Shown here in pieces: positions 1 to 10,898 of a DNA stretch of 64,000 bases (the first letter of the stretch is position 1; each line of letters starts with the position of its first letter). This stretch comes from Caldicellulosiruptor morganii (GTDB lineage Bacteria; Bacillota; Thermoanaerobacteria; Caldicellulosiruptorales; Caldicellulosiruptoraceae). The position numbers and the translations under genes were made by a program. The notes beneath the pieces are model-generated. The model was not told where the DNA came from, searched no databases, and was given only the letters and a program-made list of their open reading frames with translations. The stretch is taken from NCBI RefSeq assembly GCF_026810225.1, contig NZ_CP113865.1, positions 950,001 through 1,014,000 of the forward strand. Direction: 5' to 3'.

Positions 1-1990
<1,990 letters not shown>

Positions 1991-2072
1991 AAGAAAAGCC
2001 TTACCCTATTCACTTGCGAGGCTGCTTTATTTGAGGTAGCCTGACAAGAGAAAAGTAAAATATAGGTAACAA

Positions 2073-2190
<118 letters not shown>

Positions 2191-2395
2191 TTTTTATTTT
2201 GCCCCTGAGTGTTAAATTTTTAACAATATCTACAAAAAAACATTGGTGTTTTTAAGCAGTACAAAACCTGAAAAATTAGCTTTCATCCACTAACTACTAC
2301 TCCTGCTATAAATTAAACGCTATTGATTGCAAAAAAGTTCAAAGTGATTTGGATTACAAAATTATTAAAAAATCTTGTAAATTTTCTTACCAGTA

Positions 2396-2424
2396 TTGAT
2401 ACCCATTTTTAACTGGGGTATGAT
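2396..2424 (+). promoter_or_regulatory. Sigma-A type promoter for the 2466 gene
   Basis: TTGATA, a 17-nt spacer, then TATGAT, 41 nt upstream of the ATG. This is one mismatch per hexamer from consensus with ideal spacing. The remaining 2191-2395 interval after the 5S gene is AT-rich and shows no other feature. Confidence 0.75.
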
Positions 2425-2465
2425 TATAATTAGAAAGATAAACAACTTGTAAAGGATGAACTGAG

Positions 2466-3308
2466 ATGTCCAGGAAAATAATAGTAAAAGCATTGATATT
2501 GCTTATAATTTCATTAATAACAGCCCTAATTATAGAAAGTTTATTTATGGTAGCAGGTGCAGAAAGTTTAAATAAGGTGTCTTCTTCAGTTCAAAAAGCG
2601 TCAAAGTCTATAAAGCAAAATATACAAAAAGAACTGATTTTTCAGCAACAGGTGGATTTGAATTCAGATGCGCAGCTTGATACAATAAGCATCTGGCAGG
2701 ATAAAAATCAGAAAAAATATGTACTGAGTGTGAACAGTAGTCTTTATCAACCAAAAGAAAATATTTTACAGGTAATTGGGACTGAAATAGTAGACATAGA
2801 CAGCAGTGATCAATATAAAGAAATTTTGTTTCATTACAAATCAAACAAAGGTGAAAGGTTTGTTATATTAGATTATAATGGCAAATCAATTAAAGAACTT
2901 CTTAGCTCTGGCTCAAAACCGGTTATTTTGGGGAATAAAGAGGTAATCATTGAAGTAGATATGGGATTTTGGATTAAAAAGGAAAAATATGTTTTAAGTC
3001 AAAAAAATACCAGTGTACGAACTTTGAAACTCTCACCTCAGGAGTTATACAATGTTGGTGTATTTGCATATGTTAAAAAGCCTTTTGTTTTATACTCCTA
3101 CAGAGACCAAAAAAGCAAATTAGCAACTACAAGAAAAGGGGAAAAGATAGAGATAATAAGCTGCGATACTTCGAATTGGTTTAAAGATCAATCAAAAAAG
3201 AATAATAAGCTTTATGACTGGTACCTGATAAAAACAGAAAATGGCTTACAGGGCTGGGCAATCCTTAAAGATTTCATAAACTATATAGATATCATCAAGA
3301 ATCAATAG
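2466..3308 (+). CDS. Exported or membrane-anchored protein with C-terminal SH3-like domain
   Basis: 280 aa, function unknown. Residues about 4-30 form one hydrophobic segment after an N-terminal Arg/Lys pair, which suggests a signal peptide or membrane anchor, so the rest probably faces the cell exterior. The middle (about 60-190) is predicted beta-rich with no motif I recognise. The last about 75 residues resemble a bacterial SH3 domain: a run of short strands with the pattern LYDWYLIKTENGLQGWAI near the end. Such domains often bind cell wall or peptides. The start is supported by AAAGGA 9 nt upstream and by the promoter at 2396. It stands alone between the rRNA operon and aroK. Confidence 0.7.
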   Translation: MSRKIIVKALILLIISLITALIIESLFMVAGAESLNKVSSSVQKASKSIKQNIQKELIFQQQVDLNSDAQLDTISIWQDKNQKKYVLSVNSSLYQPKENILQVIGTEIVDIDSSDQYKEILFHYKSNKGERFVILDYNGKSIKELLSSGSKPVILGNKEVIIEVDMGFWIKKEKYVLSQKNTSVRTLKLSPQELYNVGVFAYVKKPFVLYSYRDQKSKLATTRKGEKIEIISCDTSNWFKDQSKKNNKLYDWYLIKTENGLQGWAILKDFINYIDIIKNQ

Positions 3309-3333
3309 AAAGCGAGAAAGTAGAATATTTTTA

Positions 3334-3372
3334 AAAGACCATTCGATTATGAGAATGGTCTTTTTATTTTTT
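3334..3372 (+). terminator. Intrinsic terminator after the 2466 gene
   Basis: GACCATTC and GAATGGTC form an 8-bp stem around an 8-nt loop, followed by TTTTTATTTTTTT. It separates the SH3-like gene from aroK. Confidence 0.9.
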
Positions 3373-3398
3373 TCAAGATAAAGATTTTATGGTATAAT
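3371..3398 (+). promoter_or_regulatory. Probable promoter of the aroK operon
   Basis: Perfect TATAAT at 3393-3398, with a weak -35 (TTTCAA at 3371, 16-nt spacer) inside the U-tract of the preceding terminator. It lies 54 nt upstream of the aroK ATG. The -10 is convincing and the -35 is not. Confidence 0.5.
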
Positions 3399-3451
3399 AA
3401 ATACAAACTTTCAAACAACATGGCTTATCAAAAGGAAAGGTAGTATATTAA

Positions 3452-3970
3452 ATGAAAAACATAGTTCTAACAGGTTTTATGGGAAGTGGTAAGACAACCA
3501 TAGGTAAATTAATTGCAGAAAAATTGAAGATTGATCTTGTTGACACCGATTCTGAGATAATAAAAGAGTTTGGGTTAACAATTGACCGGATATTTGAGAT
3601 ATATGGCGAGAAAAAATTTAGAGAATGCGAAAGAAAGGTTATTGAAAGGGTATCAAAGCTTGAAAACGTTGTTATCTCAACAGGTGGAGGAGTTGTTTTA
3701 GAACCAGAGAATATAAGACTTTTGAGAGAAAACGGGGTTATTTATTTTTTATATGCATCTCCTGACACTATTTTAAAAAGATTAAAAGATGATAACTCAA
3801 GACCTCTTTTAAAAAACGGTGATAAATTGAGTAACATTATTAGGCTCTTGAACCTGCGAATGCCGTTTTATAAGAATTGTGATTTTGAGATAAATACAGA
3901 CATCTTAACTCCTGAACTTGTAGCTGAAAAAATAATATCAATCCATATGACAAAGGAGAGTAGAAAATGA
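3452..3970 (+). CDS. aroK: Shikimate kinase
   Basis: 172 aa, normal length for AroK. It phosphorylates shikimate to shikimate 3-phosphate with ATP, the fifth step of chorismate synthesis, in the cytoplasm. Visible motifs are the P-loop GFMGSGKTT (8-16), the shikimate-binding Asp33 and Arg57 (FRECE), the GGG turn at 78-80, the lid Arg in RPLL (about 117) and LRMPFY near 136. An AAAGGAAAGG sequence precedes the ATG. Its stop overlaps the next start by 4 nt, so the two are translationally coupled. With aroQ nearby it feeds the trp operon downstream. Confidence 0.95.
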   Translation: MKNIVLTGFMGSGKTTIGKLIAEKLKIDLVDTDSEIIKEFGLTIDRIFEIYGEKKFRECERKVIERVSKLENVVISTGGGVVLEPENIRLLRENGVIYFLYASPDTILKRLKDDNSRPLLKNGDKLSNIIRLLNLRMPFYKNCDFEINTDILTPELVAEKIISIHMTKESRK

Positions 3971-4827
3971 CAAGGTTTGGACCTGCAGGAAACTCCCAGA
4001 GCTTTTACGATGCAGGACACAAGTCCAGTGTGGAGGCTCCAAAGTGGCTTCATTCCATAGGGCTATCAGCCTATGAATATCAATGCAACAAAGGTGTGAA
4101 TATCTCAAAGGAAAAGGCAAGACAGATAGGGGAAGAAGCGAAAAAGTATGATATACTTATATCCATTCACGCTCCCTACTATATAAACTTTGGCAGCCAG
4201 GAGGAAGATAAACTGAAAAAGTCAAAAGAATATATTTACCAGTGTATTGAAGTTGCTAAAGAAATGAAAGCTGAACGAATTGTGTTCCATCCCGGTTCCT
4301 GTGCAAAAATTGACAGAAAGTTTGCCTTTGAAACAGCAAAAAAAGCCTTGCTTGAGGTTGTAAGTGTAGTGAAGGAAATGAAGGCAGAAGGAATTTTTTT
4401 GTGTCCGGAGACAATGGGCAAGAAAAACAATCTTGGAAGTGTGGATGAGATAATAGAAATATGCAAACTTGATGAAATCTTTCTTCCAACAGTTGATTTT
4501 GGACATATAAATGCGTTTACCGGTGGAAGTTTGAGAACAAAAGAAGATTTTGTGAATCTTTTAAAAAAGTTTATTAACCAGCTTGGATATGAAAGAATGA
4601 AAAGATTTCACAGCCACTTTAGCAGAATTGAATACACGTCTCAAGGGGAAAAGAAGCATTGGAACTATGAAGACAAACAGTATGAACCTGACTTTGAACC
4701 GTTAGCCGAGGCTCTTGTAGAGCTTGATCTTGAACCTGTCATAATTTGTGAATCAAAAGACTATATGAGTGAGGATGCAGTTTTATTGAAAAAGATATAC
4801 CTTGAAACATTGGAAAAGAGGATGTGA
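3967..4827 (+). CDS. nfo: AP endonuclease family 2 / deoxyribonuclease IV-like TIM-barrel protein
   Basis: 286 aa, the usual size of endonuclease IV. The family cuts DNA 5' to abasic sites using three metal ions. Candidate ligands occur in the expected order: His68 (IHAP), His108 (FHPG), Glu148 (CPET), Asp177 and His180 (VDFGH), His215/217 (FHSHF) and Glu262 (CES). The ATG overlaps the aroK stop as ATGA, and aroQ follows after 9 nt, so a DNA repair gene sits inside a chorismate pathway operon. A sugar isomerase-like role cannot be excluded from sequence alone because the fold is shared. Confidence 0.85.
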   Translation: MTRFGPAGNSQSFYDAGHKSSVEAPKWLHSIGLSAYEYQCNKGVNISKEKARQIGEEAKKYDILISIHAPYYINFGSQEEDKLKKSKEYIYQCIEVAKEMKAERIVFHPGSCAKIDRKFAFETAKKALLEVVSVVKEMKAEGIFLCPETMGKKNNLGSVDEIIEICKLDEIFLPTVDFGHINAFTGGSLRTKEDFVNLLKKFINQLGYERMKRFHSHFSRIEYTSQGEKKHWNYEDKQYEPDFEPLAEALVELDLEPVIICESKDYMSEDAVLLKKIYLETLEKRM

Positions 4828-4836
4828 TTAACAATA

Positions 4837-5289
4837 ATGAAGAAGGTTTTGATTATAAATGGGCCTAATCTAAATCTTTTGGGTATTAGAGAGAAGAATA
4901 TATATGGGACAATTAGTTACAATGAACTTTTGAAAATAATATCAAAAAAGGCAAGTGAACTTGGTCTGGATGTGGTTTTTTTTCAATCAAATCACGAAGG
5001 GGAAATAATAGACAGAATTCACAGAGCGCCTGAAGAGAATATGGATGGTATAATTATCAATCCAGGAGCTTACACCCATTACAGTTATGCTATACACGAT
5101 GCAATAAAGGCTGTTAGTCTTCCCACCATTGAGGTCCATATCTCAAATATTCATGCGAGGGAGGAATTCAGACAAAAAAGTGTAATAGCCCCTGCATGCA
5201 TAGGGCAGATTTCCGGGTTTGGCATAAAAAGTTATATTATTGCATTGTATGCGATAAAAGAGATATTAAACTTGGAAACAACTGAATAG
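4837..5289 (+). CDS. aroQ: 3-dehydroquinate dehydratase, type II
   Basis: 150 aa, typical of the small dodecameric type II enzyme. It dehydrates 3-dehydroquinate to 3-dehydroshikimate. Family signatures are [10 protein letters not shown] (7-16), the flexible-loop Arg18 and catalytic Tyr23 (IYGT), Asn75 ([12 protein letters not shown]), and His101 in VHISN followed by AREEFR. It is 9 nt downstream of the nfo-like gene and 20 nt upstream of the peptidase. Confidence 0.95.
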   Translation: MKKVLIINGPNLNLLGIREKNIYGTISYNELLKIISKKASELGLDVVFFQSNHEGEIIDRIHRAPEENMDGIIINPGAYTHYSYAIHDAIKAVSLPTIEVHISNIHAREEFRQKSVIAPACIGQISGFGIKSYIIALYAIKEILNLETTE

Positions 5290-5309
5290 CTAAAAGTGGG
5301 GGATGTTGA

Positions 5310-6374
5310 GTGATTGAACATAGAATTGAAAAACTTTTTGAGAGAGACGAAAGAATAGAAGCGGTATTTGTATCAAAGAAAGAGAATGTAAGATATCTCA
5401 GCGATTTCAAAGGTGATGAGAGCTTCTTGATACTTTTAAGAAATGGGAAAAGATATCTTTTAACAGATTTTAGATATATAGAACAGGCTAGAAAACAGAC
5501 CTCTGGCTTTGAGATTGTGGACTATAAGGGGAAACTTTTTGAAACCATTTTGGATATACTGAATCAAAATTATACAGAGTCTCTTTATTTTGAGGGTTAT
5601 TCGCTAACTTATTCAATGGTTTCTGATATGAAAGAGAAAATAGGCAATAAAGTTTATCCTCTTTCATTCAGTATTGATGAGATAAGATCTATTAAAGACC
5701 AAAAAGAGATTGAACTTATTAAAAGAGCAGTTGAAATTACAGATAGAGCATTTGAACACATTTTAAATTTTATAAAGCCGGGTGTCAGAGAAAATGAAAT
5801 TGTTGCAGAGCTTAACTATTTTCTATTAAAAAACGGTGCAAAAGGATTTTCATTTGAACCTATTGTTGCATCTGGCAAAAGAAGTTCACTTCCACATGGC
5901 ACAGCTACAGATAAAAAAATAGAGTATGGAGATGTAGTGACAGTAGATTTTGGTTGCATATATGATGGTTATATGTCAGATCTGACAAGGACGGTTTTTG
6001 TTGGTAATCCTGATAATACTATGGTTCGTATATACAATATCGTAAAAGAGGCTCAGCAAAAAGCAGAAGAGTTTATCAGAGAAGGAATTAAGTGTGCTGA
6101 GATAGATAAAATAGCGCGGGATTATATAGGATCTTTTGGTTATATGGAAAAATTCGGGCATTCACTGGGACACGGTGTGGGGCTTGAGATACATGAACTG
6201 CCGAGGCTTTCGCCCAGGTCAGAGGGGATCTTAAAAGAAAATATGGTTGTAACGGTAGAGCCAGGAATCTATATCGAAGATTTGGGCGGCGTCAGGATAG
6301 AAGATCTGGTAGTGGTGAAAAAAGACGGTTGCGATGTTCTGACATGTTCTACAAAAGACTTGATGGTTCTTTGA
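5310..6374 (+). CDS. pepQ: Xaa-Pro aminopeptidase / M24 family peptidase
   Basis: 354 aa. Cytoplasmic metallopeptidase that removes residues next to proline. An N-terminal creatinase-like domain (about 1-125) is followed by the pita-bread catalytic domain. The five di-metal ligands are all present: Asp213 (VDFG), Asp224 (SDLTR), His288 (GHSLGHGVG), Glu317 (VEPG) and Glu331 (RIED). The start is GTG with GGGGGA 6-11 nt upstream. It is last in the aroK-led operon. The choice between aminopeptidase P and prolidase is not settled. Confidence 0.9.
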   Translation: MIEHRIEKLFERDERIEAVFVSKKENVRYLSDFKGDESFLILLRNGKRYLLTDFRYIEQARKQTSGFEIVDYKGKLFETILDILNQNYTESLYFEGYSLTYSMVSDMKEKIGNKVYPLSFSIDEIRSIKDQKEIELIKRAVEITDRAFEHILNFIKPGVRENEIVAELNYFLLKNGAKGFSFEPIVASGKRSSLPHGTATDKKIEYGDVVTVDFGCIYDGYMSDLTRTVFVGNPDNTMVRIYNIVKEAQQKAEEFIREGIKCAEIDKIARDYIGSFGYMEKFGHSLGHGVGLEIHELPRLSPRSEGILKENMVVTVEPGIYIEDLGGVRIEDLVVVKKDGCDVLTCSTKDLMVL

Positions 6375-6396
6375 TTTGCAAAGTTATAAATTTCTA

Positions 6397-6425
6397 TTGC
6401 GGGAATTTAAATTTTTTGGTATACT
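6397..6425 (+). promoter_or_regulatory. trp operon promoter
   Basis: TTGCGG, 17-nt spacer, TATACT. Transcription would begin near 6431-6433, exactly at the first base of the 5' stem-loop of the leader described next. Confidence 0.8.
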
Positions 6426-6431
6426 AAAATT

Positions 6432-6597
6432 AACTTTCAGTAATAGAGGAAAGAAAACATTAAGGAAAGTTCAAAAAAATTACCGAAGAAAGAGTTTTTT
6501 AGATTGAGATGAGATGAGAATAGAAGAGATGAGAGGAGATGAGCTTAAGGATGAATAAGCAGGCAAAAGTGTGCCCCGATAGCTCATCGGGGCTTTT
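6432..6597 (+). promoter_or_regulatory. TRAP-type trp leader: 5' stem-loop, nine (G/U)AG triplets, antiterminator and terminator
   Basis: AACTTTC (6432-6438) can pair with GAAAGTT (6465-6471) as a 5' stem-loop. Then come nine (G/U)AG triplets: UAG at 6500, GAG at 6506, 6511 and 6516, UAG at 6521, GAG at 6526, 6531, 6536 and 6541. The spacers are 3 nt once and 2 nt seven times. AAG at 6547 could be a degenerate tenth triplet. CCCCGAT (6574-6580) and ATCGGGG (6586-6592) form an intrinsic terminator with CTTTTT after it. GATGAGCT (6538-6545), inside the last triplets, is exactly complementary to AGCTCATC (6581-6588), inside the terminator, giving the competing antiterminator. This matches the Bacillus TRAP mechanism: tryptophan-loaded TRAP covers the triplets, the antiterminator cannot form, and transcription stops. 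Confidence 0.85.
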
Positions 6598-7918
6598 TGA
6601 TTATGATAGGGTTTTTCTGGATATTTCTTTCTTTGAGGAATATTGCGACAACTCAATAGACATATCCAATATTGATTTTGACTCAATCAATGGAGATTAT
6701 TTTTATTTTGAAAATTCCCAGATAGCGGCATTCTGCTATGACATTCTTTTATCTATTAAAATATTTGCCAGCAAAATTGTACTTGAAGGTAGTTTTACTG
6801 AAATAATTGAGCAGGAAGACATTTTGGAAACAATAAATAGCATTTTAATGCATCTTATCAAAAAAAATGCATTTGTTACGGCACAATTTAATTACCATGC
6901 CATAAATTTGATAGAGAATATATATTTAACTGATAGACCGTATATAATATTCAGAGTATTCAAAAAGAATTTAATAATTGATAAAACTTCAAAAACTGCC
7001 AAAATTCTTATTCCCAAAGGATTTGTATTTGAAAAAGAAAATTTTAATAAATTTAATATGAACAATAGAAAAACTGCAAGCAGGGTTTTGTACAATACAC
7101 CAAAAGATTACTATATAAGTACAGTCAAGCAAGCAAAAGAAGATATAAGAAACGGAGAAATCTTTCAGATTGTACTATCTCAGGTTATAAAAGTGGAAAG
7201 TGATATTTCAACAAGTCAGCTTTTTTACACCATGAAAGAGAAAAATCCGTCTGAGTATTCTATTGTGTTAGATACAAAGGATGAACAGATAATTTGTTTT
7301 TCACCAGAGACTCTTATCAAAAAAGAGGGGAACATAGTAAAAACCTTTCCTATTGCCGGCACATATAGAATAACCGATAGCGATGACATAGTGCAAAAGA
7401 AGATAGAAATACTAAAAGACAAAAAAGAAATCAGTGAACATGTAATGCTTGTTGATCTTGCAAGGAATGATCTGGGTAGAATTTCAAAGGCAGGGTCAGT
7501 AAGGGTTGATGAATATCTACAAATAAAAAAGCTATACAATCTTATACACATCTACTCTGTTGTGACGGGTGAACTTGAAGAAGAGAATCTGGTAAAAGCA
7601 ATACTTTCGGTATTTCCGGCGGGAACACTTACCGGTGCTCCCAAGGTTCGGGCCATGCAGCTTATAGAGAAGTACGAAGAGCAGAGGAGAAACCTGTATG
7701 GAGGGGCAATAGGATATATTTACAAAGATACATTTGATTTGGCAATTGCAATCAGAATGGCTGTGAAGAACAAGAGTGAAAGCACCTTTGTACTTCAAAG
7801 CGGCGCGGGCATTGTGAATCTATCGGTGCCAGAAAAAGAGTATCAGGAGTGTTTAACAAAGCTCAGAGCATTTTTAAATATTATGGAGGTGGACGAAGAT
7901 GATATTGTTAATAGATAA
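6551..7918 (+). CDS. trpE: Anthranilate synthase component I
   Basis: 455 aa from this start. Makes anthranilate from chorismate, using ammonia supplied by TrpG. The C-terminal chorismate-binding domain is intact: a segment around FSPETLIKK, FPIAGTYR, DLARNDLGR, PAGTLTGAPK, GGAIGYI and the GAGIV stretch near the end. The N-terminal half is divergent and short, and the usual feedback-site motifs are not obvious. The start is uncertain: in-frame ATGs exist at 6539 and 6551, both inside the TRAP leader, with AGGAG at 6534-6538. No other standard start appears for about 100 codons. The terminator hairpin is therefore inside the reading frame. The last 20 nt overlap trpG. Confidence 0.9.
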   Translation: MNKQAKVCPDSSSGLFDYDRVFLDISFFEEYCDNSIDISNIDFDSINGDYFYFENSQIAAFCYDILLSIKIFASKIVLEGSFTEIIEQEDILETINSILMHLIKKNAFVTAQFNYHAINLIENIYLTDRPYIIFRVFKKNLIIDKTSKTAKILIPKGFVFEKENFNKFNMNNRKTASRVLYNTPKDYYISTVKQAKEDIRNGEIFQIVLSQVIKVESDISTSQLFYTMKEKNPSEYSIVLDTKDEQIICFSPETLIKKEGNIVKTFPIAGTYRITDSDDIVQKKIEILKDKKEISEHVMLVDLARNDLGRISKAGSVRVDEYLQIKKLYNLIHIYSVVTGELEEENLVKAILSVFPAGTLTGAPKVRAMQLIEKYEEQRRNLYGGAIGYIYKDTFDLAIAIRMAVKNKSESTFVLQSGAGIVNLSVPEKEYQECLTKLRAFLNIMEVDEDDIVNR

Positions 7919-8510
7919 TTACGATTCATTTACCTTTAACATTTATCAAATGATTGCTAACAAAACTCAGGTTGTTGTATTCAGAAATGACAAAGTCACT
8001 CTTGAGACAATACAAAAATTAAATCCTGCCGGTATAATTATCTCACCCGGTCCAGGAAGTCCCAAAGATGCAGGTATTTCGTCAGATGTGGTAAAAAGAT
8101 ATGCAGGGATTGCCCCAATCTTGGGAGTTTGCTTGGGGCATCAGGTTATAGGTGAATGTTTTGGTGCAAGGATTGTACATGCAAAGTCAATTTATCACGG
8201 TATGAGGTCTTGTGTTGAACTTTCAGAAGCCGGCAGGAAGAGTCCACTTTTCAAAGGTGTGCCTGATAGATTTTTTGCAGGGAGATATCACTCTCTTGTT
8301 ATAGAAAGGTCTTCAAAGTTAAAAGAGCTTGAAATAGCAGCTTTGAGTGAAGATGGAGAAATTATGTCAGTTTTGAATGATAAACTGAAGATATATGGGA
8401 TTCAATTTCATCCAGAGTCCATCCTGACACCGGATGGAGATAGGATTTTACAGAACTTTTTAGATCTGTGTTACGGGCAGGTGGGAGAAAATGCTCAAAG
8501 AAGTGCTTGA
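7899..8510 (+). CDS. trpG: Anthranilate synthase component II (glutamine amidotransferase)
   Basis: 203 aa, class I glutamine amidotransferase that releases ammonia for TrpE. The catalytic triad is visible: Cys78 in ILGVCLGHQ, and His171 and Glu173 in QFHPES. The oxyanion motif SPGPGSP is at about 49-55. GGAGGTGG lies just upstream of the ATG, inside trpE. It overlaps trpE by 20 nt and trpD by 20 nt, implying coupled translation. It could also serve as PabA for folate synthesis, since no separate pabA is in the window. Confidence 0.95.
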   Translation: MILLIDNYDSFTFNIYQMIANKTQVVVFRNDKVTLETIQKLNPAGIIISPGPGSPKDAGISSDVVKRYAGIAPILGVCLGHQVIGECFGARIVHAKSIYHGMRSCVELSEAGRKSPLFKGVPDRFFAGRYHSLVIERSSKLKELEIAALSEDGEIMSVLNDKLKIYGIQFHPESILTPDGDRILQNFLDLCYGQVGENAQRSA

Positions 8511-9501
8511 GGCTGTAACATCCAAAAAGGACCTGGACTATGTTCAGGTAAGGAATCTTTTGGATAGTATATTGGAAGGCGAACTTGATGAAATAAAGTT
8601 TGGGGCTTTTCTGGCAGCGCTAAAAACAAAGGGTGAAACAAAAGAAGAAATATCAGCTTTTGTTGATGCGTTTTATGAGAGGGCGTTGAAAATTGAGTAT
8701 CATCATCCAAAAACCATAGATACATGTGGCACTGGTGGGGATGGCAAGGGCACATTCAATATCTCAACAGCTGTGGCTATAGTTTTGAGTTGTTTTGACT
8801 TAAAAGTTGCAAAGCACGGAAACAGGAGTATAACAAGCAATTCTGGTTCGGCAGACATTCTGGAAAATCTTGGAGTTGACATTCAGGCACCGCCTGAAAA
8901 AATCTTAAGAGGTCTGGAAAAGTTCAATTTTGCATTCCTGTTTGCACCTTTGTACCATCCGGCCACCAGGAAGGTTGCAAATGTTAGAAAAGGGCTTGGT
9001 ATTCGGACAGTTTTTAATATCTTAGGTCCTCTTTTGAACCCCATAAGTCTAAATTATCAGGTTGTGGGTGCATTTGATTTTGACGCGCAGGAGAAAATAG
9101 CTTCTGTTTTAAGAGGGAAGAGAAAAAGAGCTGCTGCTATCCACAGCCTTGATGGTCTTGATGAAATATCTGTCTCAGAAAAAACAAGGATTCTGGAGCT
9201 GCAGGGTGAAAATATAAAAGAATACTACATAGACCCACAGGAGTATGGTATAAAGTACAGGCTTGACGAAATAAAAGGGTTTTCGCCCGAGGAGAATGCA
9301 AAGATTCTAATGAGCATTTTAAGCGGTGAGGTTTCTGCTTATTATTGGGCGGTTGTTTTAAACTCTGCCTTTGCTCTTTATATTGCTGAAGTTGCAAAGG
9401 ATGTTGAGGAAGGTATCAAACTTTGCAGAAATGTAATTGAAAAAAAAGAAGCTTTACTTAAACTCAGAGATTTGCAACAACACTACAAGATGGGGGCTTA
9501 A
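8491..9501 (+). CDS. trpD: Anthranilate phosphoribosyltransferase
   Basis: 336 aa, normal length. It transfers phosphoribose from PRPP to anthranilate. It shows the family signatures [17 protein letters not shown] (about 74-90), the KHGNRS motif, and [13 protein letters not shown]. It is a stand-alone TrpD, not fused to TrpG as in enteric bacteria. The start lies inside trpG with GGTGGGAG upstream. Confidence 0.96.
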   Translation: MLKEVLEAVTSKKDLDYVQVRNLLDSILEGELDEIKFGAFLAALKTKGETKEEISAFVDAFYERALKIEYHHPKTIDTCGTGGDGKGTFNISTAVAIVLSCFDLKVAKHGNRSITSNSGSADILENLGVDIQAPPEKILRGLEKFNFAFLFAPLYHPATRKVANVRKGLGIRTVFNILGPLLNPISLNYQVVGAFDFDAQEKIASVLRGKRKRAAAIHSLDGLDEISVSEKTRILELQGENIKEYYIDPQEYGIKYRLDEIKGFSPEENAKILMSILSGEVSAYYWAVVLNSAFALYIAEVAKDVEEGIKLCRNVIEKKEALLKLRDLQQHYKMGA

Positions 9502-9504
9502 AAA

Positions 9505-10287
9505 GTGAGTGTGCTTGAAAAGATATTGGAAGCCAAAAAGAGGGAAGTAGAAAGGTGTAAACAATTAGTATCAGTTGCAAAAATGAAAAAAATAGCTATT
9601 GAGAAATGCACATCTGCATCATATACCAATAAGTTCAAAACTATATTTGAAAAAGAAAGTTTTTGTATCATCGGCGAGATAAAGCGTGCATCACCATCAG
9701 AAGGTATAATTTCTGCAAATGTTGATGTTAAAGATGTGGCAAAGCGTTATGAAAGTTTGGGGTTTTTTGCTATATCTGTATTGACAGAAAAGAATTTTTT
9801 TAATGGTTCTGAAAAGGACCTAATGGATGTCAAAAGCGTAGTATCAATTCCTGTTTTAAGAAAAGATTTTATTATTGATATATGGCAACTTTACCAGACG
9901 AAGATGATTGGTGCAGATGCTGCTTTGCTTATAACAAAAGCACTGCCGGCAAAACAGCTCAGTGTTTTTATAAAAGTTCTGGAGATTCTTGATATTGTCC
10001 CGCTTGTAGAGGTTGAAAATGAATACGAAATTGAAAAGGCTTTGAGCAGCGGAGCAAAACTGATAGGCATTAACAACAGGAATTTGGATAATTTGACAGT
10101 TGATATTAAAAAGACAGAAAGGCTTTTGAAATACATTCCAAAAGATGTGGCTGTTATAAGTGAAAGTGGTATAAAGTCAAAAGAAGACTTTGAATATATA
10201 CGCGCCTTAGGTGTTGATGGTTGTCTGATAGGAACATCTTTTATGAAAACTCAAAATCCACTTGAAATAATTGGTGAGAGGATATGA
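9505..10287 (+). CDS. trpC: Indole-3-glycerol phosphate synthase
   Basis: 260 aa TIM-barrel enzyme that closes the indole ring. The sequence shows IIGEIKRASPSEG (catalytic Lys near residue 57), VLTEKNFFNGS, PVLRKDFIID (catalytic Lys), GINNRNL and the phosphate-binding SESGI and GCLIGTSFM segments. It starts with GTG 3 nt after the trpD stop and overlaps trpF by 4 nt (ATGA). It is separate from TrpF, unlike the fused enzyme of E. coli. Confidence 0.96.
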   Translation: MSVLEKILEAKKREVERCKQLVSVAKMKKIAIEKCTSASYTNKFKTIFEKESFCIIGEIKRASPSEGIISANVDVKDVAKRYESLGFFAISVLTEKNFFNGSEKDLMDVKSVVSIPVLRKDFIIDIWQLYQTKMIGADAALLITKALPAKQLSVFIKVLEILDIVPLVEVENEYEIEKALSSGAKLIGINNRNLDNLTVDIKKTERLLKYIPKDVAVISESGIKSKEDFEYIRALGVDGCLIGTSFMKTQNPLEIIGERI

Positions 10288-10898
10288 TAGTAAAATTTTG
10301 TGGCATAAGAAGAGAAGAGGATGTTAGATTTTGCAACCTCCTGAATCCTACAATGATAGGTCTTATCTTTGCTGAAAGTCCAAGGAAGGTTGAAAAGGAG
10401 GTTGCCCAAAAATTATTGAGAATAAAAAGTCCCTGTATAAAGGCGGTTGGAGTTTTCAAAGATCAAAATCTCAGCGATGTTTTAAGTATAAGTACACAGC
10501 TAAAACTTGACTTTGTTCAATTACATGGTAATGAAGATATTGAATTTATTGAATATTTGAAAACTAAAGGCTTTAAGGTAATTAAAGCTGTCGAGGTAGA
10601 AAATTTAAGTGATATCAAAAAGGCAGCCATTTACAAAGGGATAGCTGACTTTATTCTTATTGACAGACCCAAGGGCAGGGAAGTGGATGTAGTTGCGCTT
10701 GCAAAAAATGTCCACTTTGACTTTATAATTGCCGGTGGAATCACACCTGAAAATCTCGAAAAGTATCTTGCCCTCAAGCCGGTTGGTATTGATATTAGCT
10801 CAGGTGTAGAAACAAATGGGATAAAAGATTTTGGCAAAATGAAACTGATAATAGAAAAGGTAAAAAAATATAAGGCTGGTGAAGTTGAAAATGGATAG
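10284..10898 (+). CDS. trpF: Phosphoribosylanthranilate isomerase
   Basis: 204 aa TIM barrel, the usual TrpF size. It performs the Amadori rearrangement before TrpC acts. Signatures are [12 protein letters not shown] with the catalytic Cys7, VQLHGNE, the catalytic Asp in ILIDRPKG, and the phosphate-binding [11 protein letters not shown] and GIDISSGVE near the end. The TrpC start codon region and TrpF are coupled through a 4-nt overlap. Confidence 0.95.
   Translation: MIVKFCGIRREEDVRFCNLLNPTMIGLIFAESPRKVEKEVAQKLLRIKSPCIKAVGVFKDQNLSDVLSISTQLKLDFVQLHGNEDIEFIEYLKTKGFKVIKAVEVENLSDIKKAAIYKGIADFILIDRPKGREVDVVALAKNVHFDFIIAGGITPENLEKYLALKPVGIDISSGVETNGIKDFGKMKLIIEKVKKYKAGEVENG

Noticed and set aside
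6480-6686. Minus-strand 68-codon frame across the trp leader
   Set aside because: It is the complement of the triplet repeats and terminator; its composition simply reflects the repeats.
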